Shown piece after piece: positions 34,118-43,250 of a stretch of DNA of 64,000 nucleotides. Below the pieces are notes generated by a model. That model did no database searches. It worked only from the letters and a program-made list of their open reading frames with translations, and had not been told where the DNA came from. This DNA comes from CAYJAD01 sp964371835 (GTDB taxonomy: Bacteria; Desulfobacterota; Desulfovibrionia; Desulfovibrionales; Desulfovibrionaceae): the NCBI GenBank assembly GCA_964371835.1, contig CAYJOP010000001.1, positions 8,368 through 72,367 of the forward strand, in the 5' to 3' direction. The position numbers and the translations under genes were made by a program. Position 1 is the stretch's first letter; each line of letters begins with the position of its first letter.

Positions 34118-35101
34118 TTAGCCTTTGTCATAGGCAGAAACTATTGCTCCAACAAGAGGATGACGTACCACGTCCTTTTCGGAAAAATTATGAAAAGCAA
34201 TACCCTTAACACCACGCAAAACTTGAACGGCATGTATCAATCCAGAGCGTGACTCAGGGCCATTGTCACCCCATTGAGCTGGTAAATCAATTTGAGTTAT
34301 ATCGCCTGTAATTACGGCTCTTGAGCCAAAACCAAGGCGAGTTAAAAACATTTTCATTTGCTCAGGAGTTGTATTTTGAGCTTCATCTAAAATTATAAAG
34401 GCATCACTTAATGTCCGCCCACGCATAAAGGCTAAGGGTGCTATTTCAATGACATTTGTTTCGATCATGGAAGCAACTTTTGCTGTTGGTAGCATGTCAT
34501 AAAGTGAGTCATATAATGGGCGTAAATAAGGGTTTACTTTATCTGCAAGGTCGCCAGGCAAAAAGCCTAAACGCTCACCTGCCTCCACAGCTGGTCTTGT
34601 TAGAACAATTTTTTTTACTCTATGCCTATTTAACATATTTAAGGCCATGGCCACAGCAAGATATGTTTTCCCAGTGCCAGCAGGACCAAGTGCAAAAACC
34701 ATTTCCTCATTAAACAAGGCGTCATAGTATTCTTTTTGGGCTAAATTTCTAGCGGTGATGGTTTTTTTGGTGGCAGCTACAAAAACTGTATCTTTGTAAA
34801 CGTGGCTAATATTTAGACTAGGTTGGCTTTCAAGCATGGTATATGCACGCAATATATCTTGACGACTAAGTGAACGCCCTTGCTGCACATGCTCGTATAA
34901 CTGCACAAAAAGATTGCATAAACGTTGCAAAACATGTTGATCTGAAGTTTTAACAATAACACTTGCCCCACGCGAAACAATACTAGCTCCACTAACAGAG
35001 GCCAAGACTTCAAGATGCGCGTTATGTGGTCCAAACAATGCATTTGCTAGGTTTGGGTCATCAAATTCAACAGTCTCAAAAAGTTCGACGTTTTCTGACA
35101 T
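34118..35101 (-). CDS. phoH: PhoH-family ATPase
   Basis: This 327-residue PhoH-like protein has Walker A GPAGTGKT (about residues 143-150), then TRPAVEAGERLGFLPGDLADK, and Walker B FIILDEAQN, characteristic of PhoH. The function is poorly understood; it is linked to RNA metabolism and phosphate stress. It is first in the phoH-pgpH-ybeY cluster. The N-terminal ~90 residues are a KH-like domain. No clear ribosome site precedes ATG 35101, which is 159 bp from the divergent repeat protein. Confidence 0.93.
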   Translation of the reverse strand: MSENVELFETVEFDDPNLANALFGPHNAHLEVLASVSGASIVSRGASVIVKTSDQHVLQRLCNLFVQLYEHVQQGRSLSRQDILRAYTMLESQPSLNISHVYKDTVFVAATKKTITARNLAQKEYYDALFNEEMVFALGPAGTGKTYLAVAMALNMLNRHRVKKIVLTRPAVEAGERLGFLPGDLADKVNPYLRPLYDSLYDMLPTAKVASMIETNVIEIAPLAFMRGRTLSDAFIILDEAQNTTPEQMKMFLTRLGFGSRAVITGDITQIDLPAQWGDNGPESRSGLIHAVQVLRGVKGIAFHNFSEKDVVRHPLVGAIVSAYDKG

Positions 35102-35260
35102 GTTTTATATTTATCCCAATTTATTGTATCTGTCCATTGCTTTTAAATGCTTTAAAATTACCTTGTGTTGTTCATTATTAGTCATGATGTGGTGCATTTT
35201 TTGCAAGAAAAAAATCAATTATTTAAACTGGAAAAATTTACCATATTTTACGAGGTTATT

Positions 35261-36475
35261 ATGAGTATTTCAAGTGTAGGCAATTCTTATTCAGCATATA
35301 CTTTTCAGTGGCAAAATCAGTCATTACAAGGATCTAGTACCAACCCTGCCGCAAGCACAAGCACAAGTACAAGCTCCAATTTCAGCTATCAGGGTGCAAG
35401 CACAGTATCTTCCATGATTGAGCTTATTCAATATTCCATGGAGGCCATGGGGGTTTCTGAAAATGAAAGAGTGACATTTAGTCAAGTAGATGCTTATAAA
35501 GAAGAATTGTCAAAAGAATTTAGCAAAGAATTAAGTGCACGCATTACTGCAACTGGCGTTAATACTGATGCATTTTTCTCCGTGACCCTTGATACAGAGG
35601 GTAAGATACTCATAAATTCCGCCCATGAGGACAAAGCTAAAATTCAAAGTCATTTTAGTTCAAACCCAAATTTTGGCACTGATTTATTAAAAAGTATTGA
35701 GCAAGCTGGCTATGATGTTAGCGAACCCATACAATTTAATGTTGATGGCACAGGTGCTGTATCCTTGGTTTCATCATCTCAAAGTGCTTTGCAATCGGCA
35801 TTTGAAGGGAATAACGTTTTAGGTGCTGGTTTAATTGAAAGTTTAGAATTGGAAGAACTGCTTTTTGAAGAAGACCTTGAACTCAATTATAATAATGGTG
35901 CATTAACTGTAAATGCAGAAAGTGAAAATGCCTCTGAATTACAAGCATATATTGATGCAAATCCCAATTTAGCAGCTGAAGTTAAAGCAATACTTGAGGG
36001 TGCTGGCAAGGCAGATTTAGAAAATCTAAATATAAATATTGATAACAAGGGCAATATTAGTATTAACGCGCCCTTAGAAAATAATGATGAAAGTTTAGAA
36101 AGCTTTTTAATTCAAAACCTTGTGGGTCAGGACATGAAAACATCCTTAAAAAGTCATGGTATTGATCCCAATGTTGATTTTCGCCTCTCCATTGAAAATG
36201 GTAAGGTAATTGTAAATAGCTCACATCCTGACGCTGCCTTAGTGCAAGCCCTCATTGACAGTGATGAAGAACTGTCCAAAACATATATGCAAATTGACGC
36301 TTTAGCAGGCATTGACGCTGCAAGACAAGCCATGCAAGTTGACCCCTCTGCCCTACGCACACAAATTGAAATGCAAAGCATGTCCACTTGGTGGGCACAA
36401 AGTGGTACATCATCGTTTTCAAGCTATGCTGACAGTAGCCTAAGTTCCATGACTGGCATTAGCAGTATTGTTTAG
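35261..36475 (+). CDS. Unrecognised protein with five ~50-residue repeats
   Basis: This 404-residue protein starts at ATG 35261, preceded by GAGG; an upstream start at 35165 lacks a good site. Residues 1-55 are Ser/Thr-rich with TSTST. Then five repeats of about 48 residues occupy about 106-350, each with a beta-strand-turn such as LDTEGKILINS, VDGTGAVSL, YNNGALTVNAE, IDNKGNISINA or IENGKVIVNSS, followed by a helix ending in a Gly. The C-terminus is Ser-rich (SSFSSYADSSLSS). There is no signal peptide, membrane helix or known domain I recognise. It lies alone on the plus strand between minus-strand operons. It could be secreted by a non-Sec route or be cytoplasmic. Confidence 0.8.
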   Translation: MSISSVGNSYSAYTFQWQNQSLQGSSTNPAASTSTSTSSNFSYQGASTVSSMIELIQYSMEAMGVSENERVTFSQVDAYKEELSKEFSKELSARITATGVNTDAFFSVTLDTEGKILINSAHEDKAKIQSHFSSNPNFGTDLLKSIEQAGYDVSEPIQFNVDGTGAVSLVSSSQSALQSAFEGNNVLGAGLIESLELEELLFEEDLELNYNNGALTVNAESENASELQAYIDANPNLAAEVKAILEGAGKADLENLNINIDNKGNISINAPLENNDESLESFLIQNLVGQDMKTSLKSHGIDPNVDFRLSIENGKVIVNSSHPDAALVQALIDSDEELSKTYMQIDALAGIDAARQAMQVDPSALRTQIEMQSMSTWWAQSGTSSFSSYADSSLSSMTGISSIV

Positions 36476-36512
36476 ATAAATTAAAAAGGGAGCTTACGCT
36501 GCCATCAGACTG

Positions 36513-36632
36513 ATGACAAAGTCACTGGTGGAAAACCTTTTGTGGACAAAAGGTTCTTCCCCCAGACCCCCTTTCCAAAAAACTTTAATAGCGATAGCAT
36601 GTTATCGTTGAAACATAGCTTTTGCCGCAACA
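36513..36632 (-). repeat. Intergenic repeat family B, copy 2
   Basis: This is the inverted copy of 21575-21697 and holds the AACCTTTTGTCCACAAAAGG hairpin and the GGGGGTCTGGGGGAAG core (minus strand). It occupies most of the 292-bp gap between the repeat-protein gene and gatB, which contains no other gene. Confidence 0.75.
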
Positions 36633-36767
36633 TAGGCATTTTATTTTTAGCCGCCACATTTTGATTTAAAAGCCTCAAAAATTAAAAAATGACTCCAACT
36701 CGTGCTTAAATTTTTGATTTTTAAAACATGGGGTTTGTTAATACTCTAAAGGGTTTTATTCCTCTTA

Positions 36768-38198
36768 CTATAATTTTTTAGCTAGCAATTCATTGACCAG
36801 CGCAGGATTTGCCTTGCCCTTGGTGGCTCGCATTACCTGTCCCACAAAGAAGGATAAAAGCTTGGTTTTACCACCTCTATAAGCCTCAACTTCTGAGGGG
36901 TTAGCGGCAATTATTTCATCAATGGCAGACTCAAGCTCTGAGCTATCAGAAATTTGCACAAGGCCCTTTTCTTTAACCCAAGCCTCAGGCATGGCGCCAC
37001 TTTCAAACAATTCTGCAAAGCTATCATTAGCAATTTTAGCACTAATTAGTCCTTCATCAATAATACGAGCAAGCTCGCCAAGAGCCTTTGGCTGCATGGC
37101 AACGTCTTTTAGCTGCTTTTCAGTATTATTTAACTCCCTTAAAAGTGGGCCAAGAATTAGATTTGCAACTTTATTTGGCTTACATTTGGGTGCAAATTCA
37201 AGAGCTTGCTCAAAAAAGTCAGCCAAGGCTTTTTCACTGCAAAGTGTTTCTGCATCAGCTTGCAAGAGGTCATAATCCTCACAAAAACGAGCCATACGAG
37301 CCTTTGGTAGCTCTGGCAAAGCATCACGCCAGCCATTTAAATCCGCCTCATCAATTAAAATAGGTAGAAGGTCTGGGTCTGGAAAGTAACGATAATCGTG
37401 GGCTTCTTCCTTGCTACGCATGGATTTTGTAATATTTTTAGCACTATCGTACAGACGTGTTTCTTGGATAATTTCTTCACCATCTTCAAGCATGTCTTGC
37501 TGGCGGCCAATTTCATATTCAATGGCTTTTTGTACATGGCGGAAAGAATTAAGATTTTTGAGCTCAGTGCGTGTGCCAAAGGGTGTGCCTGGTTTATGTA
37601 AGCTCACATTAGCATCACATCTAAAAGATCCTTCTTCCATGTTACCATCACTAATGCCAAGTGTTGTCACAATGGCGTGCAGGGCCTTTAAGTAGGCCAC
37701 AGCTTCTTTGGCATTGCGCATATCAGGTTCGGACACAATTTCAACCAAGGGTGTGCCAGCACGATTTAGATCCACAAAACTAGCATTTTCGTGGCTATCA
37801 TGTATGTTTTTACCTGCATCATTTTCAAGATGAATGCGTGTTATGCCAATGGTTTTTTTGCCATCATCGGTGCTAATTTCAAGTTTGCCATGCTCACAAA
37901 TGGGTTTATCAAATTGTGAAATCTGATAACCCATGGGTAAATCGGGATAAAAATAATTTTTACGCGCAAAAATAGACGATAAGCGCACCTCACAATCGGT
38001 GGCAAGGCCTGCTTTTGCTGCATATTCCACAGCCTTTTTATTTAGTACTGGTAGTGAGCCTGGCATACCAGAACACACTTCGCACACATTAGTATTGGGG
38101 CTTTTCCCAAAACTTGTGGAACATGAACAAAAAAGCTTTGATGCAGTGGCTAGTTGCACATGTACTTCAAGACCTATGACGGTTTCATACTGACCCAT
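36768..38198 (-). CDS. gatB: Aspartyl/glutamyl-tRNA(Asn/Gln) amidotransferase subunit B
   Basis: This 476-residue protein of the tRNA-dependent Asn/Gln pathway starts MGQYETVIGLEVHVQL (family G-L-E-x-H-x-Q-L). It contains the zinc-type Cys pair FCSCSTSF and a KNYFYPDLPMGYQISQ segment, then RCDANVSL. A C-terminal YqeY-like tail runs from about 330. ATG 38198 has GGAG upstream; a TTG four codons earlier is rejected. No gatA or gatC is in the window, so the subunits are scattered. Confidence 0.95.
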   Translation of the reverse strand: MGQYETVIGLEVHVQLATASKLFCSCSTSFGKSPNTNVCEVCSGMPGSLPVLNKKAVEYAAKAGLATDCEVRLSSIFARKNYFYPDLPMGYQISQFDKPICEHGKLEISTDDGKKTIGITRIHLENDAGKNIHDSHENASFVDLNRAGTPLVEIVSEPDMRNAKEAVAYLKALHAIVTTLGISDGNMEEGSFRCDANVSLHKPGTPFGTRTELKNLNSFRHVQKAIEYEIGRQQDMLEDGEEIIQETRLYDSAKNITKSMRSKEEAHDYRYFPDPDLLPILIDEADLNGWRDALPELPKARMARFCEDYDLLQADAETLCSEKALADFFEQALEFAPKCKPNKVANLILGPLLRELNNTEKQLKDVAMQPKALGELARIIDEGLISAKIANDSFAELFESGAMPEAWVKEKGLVQISDSSELESAIDEIIAANPSEVEAYRGGKTKLLSFFVGQVMRATKGKANPALVNELLAKKL

Positions 38199-38217
38199 TA
38201 AACTCTCCAATAATATA

Positions 38218-39960
38218 CTAATTTGTTATGCGTTCATCAAAGAACTTTCCAACGCCATAATTATCACGGCGGAAGAATTTTTCCTTATCAGGACCAATTA
38301 TTTGCATTTCAGGGTGTAACTTTTGAACTTCAATGGCAATGTGCATTTCCTTGGTGCAACCTGTGGAGAATGTTGCATCTTTTCCAGCCCAAGCTGGTAG
38401 CACTTTTCGTCCAAGTAAGTCAAAGCTGAATTCTATATCCTGAACAGTTTGAAAACGCCAGATATTTATATAGCCGCTACGTTGAACCTTTTCCCACATA
38501 TACATGAGGTCATCGCCGTCCATACCTTGCGGTGATTGTTCAGCAGGATTAATAAAAAACGTGTCATCATGTTTTTGACGCAAATAATCCACATGTGCTT
38601 TCACAAGACTTATGGCTGTACCCTCTTGTCCGGGTATGCTGCCAATAATACAACTATAAAATACAATGGTTTTCTTTGCCCTATGAGCCTCACGCATTTG
38701 CTCTATAATGGCATCTGCACGTTTGCTAATGAAGGCCTCGCTAACTTTACGCATATTTGCAGGGCGAGCCTTAGCCATAACTTCAAAATTACCTTGTTTA
38801 TCTTCCCAATAACAAAAAATATCCCTTGTAAATAACTGACTATTATTTGTTAAAAGTGCAGCATTGCGTGAACCTTTGGCAAGAATAATATCTGCCTCCT
38901 TCCAAGCACGCGCAAAACTTACATTAACACGATAAAGGTTCAAACGCTCTCTTGTGCCATCATGTATAATGGCCATGCGTGAAGTGCGCATGATACTCAA
39001 AAGTTCGTTCTTGCTTATGTTTTCATTATAAACAACGGCAACACCTTCAAGTAAACCTTTAAGTGTTGGATCATCAACCACATCATTAATAGTGGGGCAA
39101 TAAAAGTAAAAACCTGATTTTACAGAAATAATTATCCTGTGTCCCATGTGTAAAAGGCGCTTTAGCAGCAATAAGTCAAAAACAAATCCACCAGTGGTAT
39201 CTGGTAAAAATAAAATGGTTTTTGGCTCATCTTCACCCTGCCCAAGCAAGGTAAAAAATGAATCAAGCTTACCGTCGACCTTATTAAACCTTTCCTTTAA
39301 TTCAAGCGGTGAAGGCGGATTTTCATTCATGCTAAAAGACTTGGCAGAAAGATACATAAGCCGTGTGACTTCAAGCATATTTAACGTGTTTCTAGCCTGC
39401 TTTATATCACCTACTGGCGCTGTTGCTGGCTCAGCATACAAGGCACGTTGTAAGTCCTTAGAATTCATATATTCATAATGGTTTTTATTGGCTTGCCTGC
39501 GTAAACTTTGCCAAGGGTCATCAACACCAGTTTGAGCTGCCACAAGGCTAGTCATGCGCTTCATGGCCCTTGAAGGTGTAACAGTATGATTTTTAACAAT
39601 TTGTCTAAATCTATATCGGCAAAATTCAATACTTTTTCTTCTTTCTAATTTATTTGGCTCAAAGCTGCGCACAGTACGCATAACAGATCTCCAAGCACGA
39701 CAATACTCTGCAAGCAATTGCTTGGGGCACTCTGGTTGCATTAATTGCTTAAAAGTTTCATCAGGGCAAGGTATGTAAACTTGATTTTCTTTGAGAGCAA
39801 CCATAAAGGCCACTTGCTCACTGCTGGCAATAATCTGCGGATTAATGTGATAGGCGATGTTATTATCAATCATAAAATTATAGAGCCATGCATCAAAATA
39901 CATATCTTTGCCTAGTATTACGTTGTTATTACAAGATATTTCTGGTAAAGGCTTTCTCAT
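38218..39960 (-). CDS. DUF89 / ARMT1-like domain protein
   Basis: This 580-residue protein has a segment TILFLPDTTGGFVFDLLLLKRLLHMGHRII at about residues 265-290 in form. It resembles the metal-dependent phosphatase family DUF89, which has F-x-x-D-N-A-G-E-x-x-F-D-x-L, and is followed by a TINDVVDDPTL loop that resembles its N-D-x-T-x-x-D motif. The N-terminal ~260 and C-terminal ~150 residues do not match anything I recognise. A metal-dependent phosphatase on nucleotides or sugar phosphates is possible. It starts with AGGAGG upstream of ATG 39960, 9 nt after nadK. Function is uncertain, as is the link to NADP metabolism. Confidence 0.5.
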   Translation of the reverse strand: MRKPLPEISCNNNVILGKDMYFDAWLYNFMIDNNIAYHINPQIIASSEQVAFMVALKENQVYIPCPDETFKQLMQPECPKQLLAEYCRAWRSVMRTVRSFEPNKLERRKSIEFCRYRFRQIVKNHTVTPSRAMKRMTSLVAAQTGVDDPWQSLRRQANKNHYEYMNSKDLQRALYAEPATAPVGDIKQARNTLNMLEVTRLMYLSAKSFSMNENPPSPLELKERFNKVDGKLDSFFTLLGQGEDEPKTILFLPDTTGGFVFDLLLLKRLLHMGHRIIISVKSGFYFYCPTINDVVDDPTLKGLLEGVAVVYNENISKNELLSIMRTSRMAIIHDGTRERLNLYRVNVSFARAWKEADIILAKGSRNAALLTNNSQLFTRDIFCYWEDKQGNFEVMAKARPANMRKVSEAFISKRADAIIEQMREAHRAKKTIVFYSCIIGSIPGQEGTAISLVKAHVDYLRQKHDDTFFINPAEQSPQGMDGDDLMYMWEKVQRSGYINIWRFQTVQDIEFSFDLLGRKVLPAWAGKDATFSTGCTKEMHIAIEVQKLHPEMQIIGPDKEKFFRRDNYGVGKFFDERITN

Positions 39961-39969
39961 ATGCACCTC

Positions 39970-40812
39970 CTAGTGAATAAAACCACGCTTGCGAAGCGGA
40001 GTAAAATAAACATCTTTATCAATACGCGCAAAATAAACGGCGTTGGGGACACAAAAAACCTCAACAACGTCCTGCGCTTCCAAAGTATAATTTTCTTGTC
40101 CATCAATGGTTGCAAAGGTTTCTGTTGAGCACTGTTGTAAGGCAATTCTAACTGGCATGGATGTTGGCAAAACCATGGCAGGAAAATTACATAAATACGG
40201 ACAAATAGCCGTAACTAATAATACATTATTAGCAGGGTGAACCAAGGGCCCACCAGCAGACACAGCATAACCAGTTGTTCCCACAGGTGATGATAGAATA
40301 ATTCCATCAGCTCGCACAGAACTAATGTTTTCGGTATCAACACTCACATCAAATGAAATAACTCTAGATAAAGCACCACGGCTTATGACCACGTCATTTA
40401 TGGCATGGCCGCTATGTAACACCTGATTTGAGCGAATAATCTTCCACCCAAGGGCCATGCGTGGCACAATGGTGCATTTTCCTTCAATTATAGCTTTAAC
40501 ACCATCTTTCCAATCGTGCGCTTCAAGCTCAGATAAAAAACCCACTCGCCCAAGATTAATGGCAGCAAGTGGTATGGGGGCTTTTACAAAGGAGCGCGCA
40601 ACCCCAAGCATAGTTCCATCTCCACCAAGCACAAAGGCTAAATCAATATCATGCTCTTGATAAGTATAAATGGTTGAAACATCATTACAAATACTCACTT
40701 CACAGCTAAGCTCTTGCAAATATTTTTCAATTTCCACAGACAGATTAATGGCCTGAGGATGCTTAGGCTTTGTGATAAGTAAAACATGCTTGGGTTTATT
40801 TGTAATTTCCAT
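39970..40812 (-). CDS. nadK: NAD kinase
   Basis: This 280-residue enzyme phosphorylates NAD to NADP. The catalytic motif is GGDGTM (about residues 63-68), followed by INLGRVGFLSEL. NDVVISRG and DGIILSSPVGTTGYAVSAGGP are the NAD-binding segments. The start is set at the ATG (MEITNKPK), since the upstream 13 codons are poorly conserved in type, but a longer start at 40851 is possible. No clear ribosome site is seen. The adjacent DUF89-like gene is probably co-transcribed. Confidence 0.94.
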   Translation of the reverse strand: MEITNKPKHVLLITKPKHPQAINLSVEIEKYLQELSCEVSICNDVSTIYTYQEHDIDLAFVLGGDGTMLGVARSFVKAPIPLAAINLGRVGFLSELEAHDWKDGVKAIIEGKCTIVPRMALGWKIIRSNQVLHSGHAINDVVISRGALSRVISFDVSVDTENISSVRADGIILSSPVGTTGYAVSAGGPLVHPANNVLLVTAICPYLCNFPAMVLPTSMPVRIALQQCSTETFATIDGQENYTLEAQDVVEVFCVPNAVYFARIDKDVYFTPLRKRGFIH

Positions 40813-41087
40813 GTATATAACATACCGTAACAATAGATTAACTACAAGCAATTTTTATGATGTAAAAGGTATTGCCTCTAACACATAAAATTATTCAATC
40901 ATAGTGCATTATTATGTTAATTGTTATATTCCTATCACTAAAGTAAACTTGTTTAATTTTGATATTTCAAAAAATTCAACACATTAGCACAAAGCATAAC
41001 AACATCTTGTCAGTGTGCGTAGTTTAGTGTATATTAATGTGTGCTTTACATATTTTATGTTTTAAAAATTAACTCAGTAGTATTAAT

Positions 41088-41705
41088 ATGAAAAAAACTA
41101 TAAATAATATAGATATAGCCACTAAAATCATTGCAGAGCACGCCCAAGAAGGTCTAAATTTGCGTAAGGATTTTTTTGCAAAAAATGATGAAATCATCAT
41201 CCTTGCAGCTAAAAAAATGGCCTTGGCCATTGCACAAGGCAATAAAATTTTACTTTGCGGAAATGGTGGCAGTGCAGGTGATGCTCAACACATTGCAGGT
41301 GAGCTTGTAAATCGTTTTTTACTAGACAGACCGCCACTTCCTGCCATTGCACTAACCACTGACACCTCAGTGCTTACTGCCATTGGTAATGATTTTGGAT
41401 ATAATCAGGTTTTTTCAAAACAAGTTAGAGCCTTAGGGCAAAGTGGTGATGTGCTACTTGGCATTTCAACCTCAGGCAATAGCACAAATGTTGTGGCTGC
41501 ATTTAACGAAGCCAAGAGCATGGAAATTACCACCATAGGATTAATAGGAAATGGCGGACAAATGGCTGAGCTTAGCGATATTTTACTAGCTGTTCCGCAT
41601 GGTTTAACTCCGCTCATTCAAGAAATTCACATTACAGTAGGTCATTTATTATGCCGACTCATTGATTATTATTTATTTGAAAACGTACAAGAACTTGGCC
41701 TATAA
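41088..41705 (+). CDS. gmhA: Phosphoheptose isomerase
   Basis: This 205-residue SIS-domain enzyme converts sedoheptulose-7-phosphate to D-glycero-D-manno-heptose-7-phosphate, the first step of heptose synthesis for lipopolysaccharide. GNGGSAGDAQHIAGELVNRF is the key segment (about 60-80). TDTSVLTAIGND and GISTSGNSTNVV follow, and HITVGHLLC near the end supplies metal ligands. A 23-nt gap separates it from the FmdB gene. The 236-bp divergent region to nadK holds no recognised motif. Confidence 0.94.
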   Translation: MKKTINNIDIATKIIAEHAQEGLNLRKDFFAKNDEIIILAAKKMALAIAQGNKILLCGNGGSAGDAQHIAGELVNRFLLDRPPLPAIALTTDTSVLTAIGNDFGYNQVFSKQVRALGQSGDVLLGISTSGNSTNVVAAFNEAKSMEITTIGLIGNGGQMAELSDILLAVPHGLTPLIQEIHITVGHLLCRLIDYYLFENVQELGL

Positions 41706-41728
41706 AATGCTTAGTAGTTGGAGTTGTT

Positions 41729-41965
41729 ATGCCAATTTATGAATACTTCTGTGATAAATGCCAACATGAATTTGAAGAATTAGTTTTTGGTGATGAAATG
41801 CCACCTTGCCCCAAGTGCGGAGCTAATAAATCACAAAAGCTTATGTCACGCCCTTGTTACCATAGTGGTGATGGCGGTGCATATGAAGGTAGTAGTGCCA
41901 TGCCTAGCGGTGGCGGCAAGAGTAAGTGTGCTGGGTGTTCGGGCGGTAATTGCTCCACCTGTTAA
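41729..41965 (+). CDS. FmdB-type zinc ribbon protein
   Basis: This 78-residue protein opens MPIYEYFCDKCQHEFE and has CPKCG (about residues 31-35), the CxxC...CxxC zinc ribbon of the FmdB family. A Gly/Ser linker precedes a Cys-rich tail CAGCSGGNCSTC. The family is thought to be regulatory; its role is unclear. It follows gmhA by 23 nt and ends just before a long foldback element. Confidence 0.9.
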   Translation: MPIYEYFCDKCQHEFEELVFGDEMPPCPKCGANKSQKLMSRPCYHSGDGGAYEGSSAMPSGGGKSKCAGCSGGNCSTC

Positions 41966-41967
41966 AG

Positions 41968-42093
41968 TGGTGTGTTGAAAAAACACCATCTGCTTCGTCA
42001 GGCTCGTTTTTTACTACGGTCATTTATGTCAAATAAACTCCGCTCCGTAAAAAACTTCGCCTTCCTTGCATCTGGCATTTTTTGAACACACTA
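41968..42093. repeat. Long foldback element after the FmdB gene
   Basis: GTGTGTTGAAAAAA at the left and TTTTTTGAACACAC at the right are near-perfect inverted ends (13/14). Inside, GTTTTTTACTACGG faces CCGTAAAAAAC, so the ~125 bases fold into one long stem-loop. The structure could be a terminator or a mobile foldback element. No ORF or target duplication is evident. Confidence 0.75.
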
Positions 42094-42148
42094 CAGGAAT
42101 TATTTAAAAACAAAATGTGAAATCTTTTAAACGCATTGCTAGGAATCA

Positions 42149-42222
42149 AATCCGCCGCATGCACAGCTAAAGCCGACGGCGTTCGCCAGCTGTAGCGGGC
42201 CGTAGAGTGAATAAGGCGGATT
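42149..42222. other. GC-richer structured leader before hemC
   Basis: AATCCGCC (42149) pairs with GGCGGATT (42215), enclosing CAGCT/AGCTG and a GGC-GTTC-GCC hairpin. The patch from 42140 to 42290 is visibly richer in G and C than its AT-rich surroundings. It sits 92 bp before the hemC start. It could be an untranslated structured RNA, a riboswitch-like leader or a repeat. Confidence 0.5.
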
Positions 42223-42313
42223 AGTGGAATTCACTTCCAACGTAGACGACACTAGCGAGAGCTTGTGTACACAGTACGTGCTACCAAGCGTTATAAAAAT
42301 AAAGGAAAGTATT

Positions 42314-43237
42314 TTGAAAAAGTTAACAATAGCCACCCGTGGCAGTCAGTTGGCTCTTTGGCAAGCAGAGCATGTTAAAGCATTACTTGAAAAAGAGCAT
42401 AGTGGTTTAAGTGTGGATCTTTTGCGTATTAAAACCAAGGGTGACATAATATTGGACGTGCCTTTGGCAAAAGTTGGCGGTAAGGGTCTTTTTGTTAAAG
42501 AAATTGAAGATGCCCTACTGCAAGGTAAGGCAGACCTTGCTGTACATAGTATGAAGGATGTACCCATGGTACTACCAGAGGGGCTAATTTTATGCTGTAT
42601 TCCTGAGCGTGAAGTGACGCAAGACGTTTTACTTTCAGTAAATTTTGCAAACCTTGATGCATTACCTCAAGGTGCGCATGTGGGCACAAGCTCCTTGCGT
42701 CGTCAATCTCAGCTCTTAGCCCTAAGACCAGATTTACGCATATCTCCTTTGCGTGGCAATGTGGACACACGTTTGCGCAAGCTAACAGATGGCGAATATG
42801 ACGCCATTGTTCTTGCCGCAGCTGGTGTAAAAAGGCTTGGCCTTTCCGCACCTTATATGCACAATCTTGAAGCAGACATCTTCTTACCAGCCGTTGGTCA
42901 AGGAGCACTTGGTATTGAATGTTTAAGCACAAGACAAGATGTTATTGACGCCCTAGCCTTTATGGAACACAGGCCCACAAGGGTTTGTGTTGAAGCTGAG
43001 CGTGCCTTTTTAGCCAAGTTGGAAGGCGGTTGCCAAGTGCCAATCGCAGGTTATGCCACATTGCAAGCAGATGATAACATTAACTTAACTGGTCTTGTGG
43101 CCCATGTTGATGGTACAAATATATTGAAAAAGCAAATTTCTGCCCCTGCCAGCGCTGCCAAAGACTTGGGAATAGACCTTGCTACATCCTTATTGGACAT
43201 GGGTGCGGCTAAAATTTTAGAAGAATTATATTCTTAA
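42314..43237 (+). CDS. hemC: Hydroxymethylbilane synthase (porphobilinogen deaminase)
   Basis: This 307-residue enzyme joins four porphobilinogens in tetrapyrrole synthesis, serving heme, siroheme and cobamides. It starts at TTG 42314, giving MKKLTIATRGSQLALWQAEHV, with AAGGA 8 nt upstream; a longer ATG start at 42224 would run through the structured leader and add 30 unrelated residues. TSSLRRQSQL, RGNVDTRLRKL and GCQVPIAGYA, whose Cys holds the dipyrromethane cofactor, are all present. The Lon-related gene follows after 13 nt. Confidence 0.95.
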   Translation: MKKLTIATRGSQLALWQAEHVKALLEKEHSGLSVDLLRIKTKGDIILDVPLAKVGGKGLFVKEIEDALLQGKADLAVHSMKDVPMVLPEGLILCCIPEREVTQDVLLSVNFANLDALPQGAHVGTSSLRRQSQLLALRPDLRISPLRGNVDTRLRKLTDGEYDAIVLAAAGVKRLGLSAPYMHNLEADIFLPAVGQGALGIECLSTRQDVIDALAFMEHRPTRVCVEAERAFLAKLEGGCQVPIAGYATLQADDNINLTGLVAHVDGTNILKKQISAPASAAKDLGIDLATSLLDMGAAKILEELYS

Positions 43238-43250
43238 ATACTGAGAGCAT

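Noticed and set aside
42224..42313. Longer HemC starting at ATG 42224
   Set aside because: The added 30 residues match no HemC N-terminus and cross the structured leader, while TTG 42314 has an SD and starts the conserved sequence.
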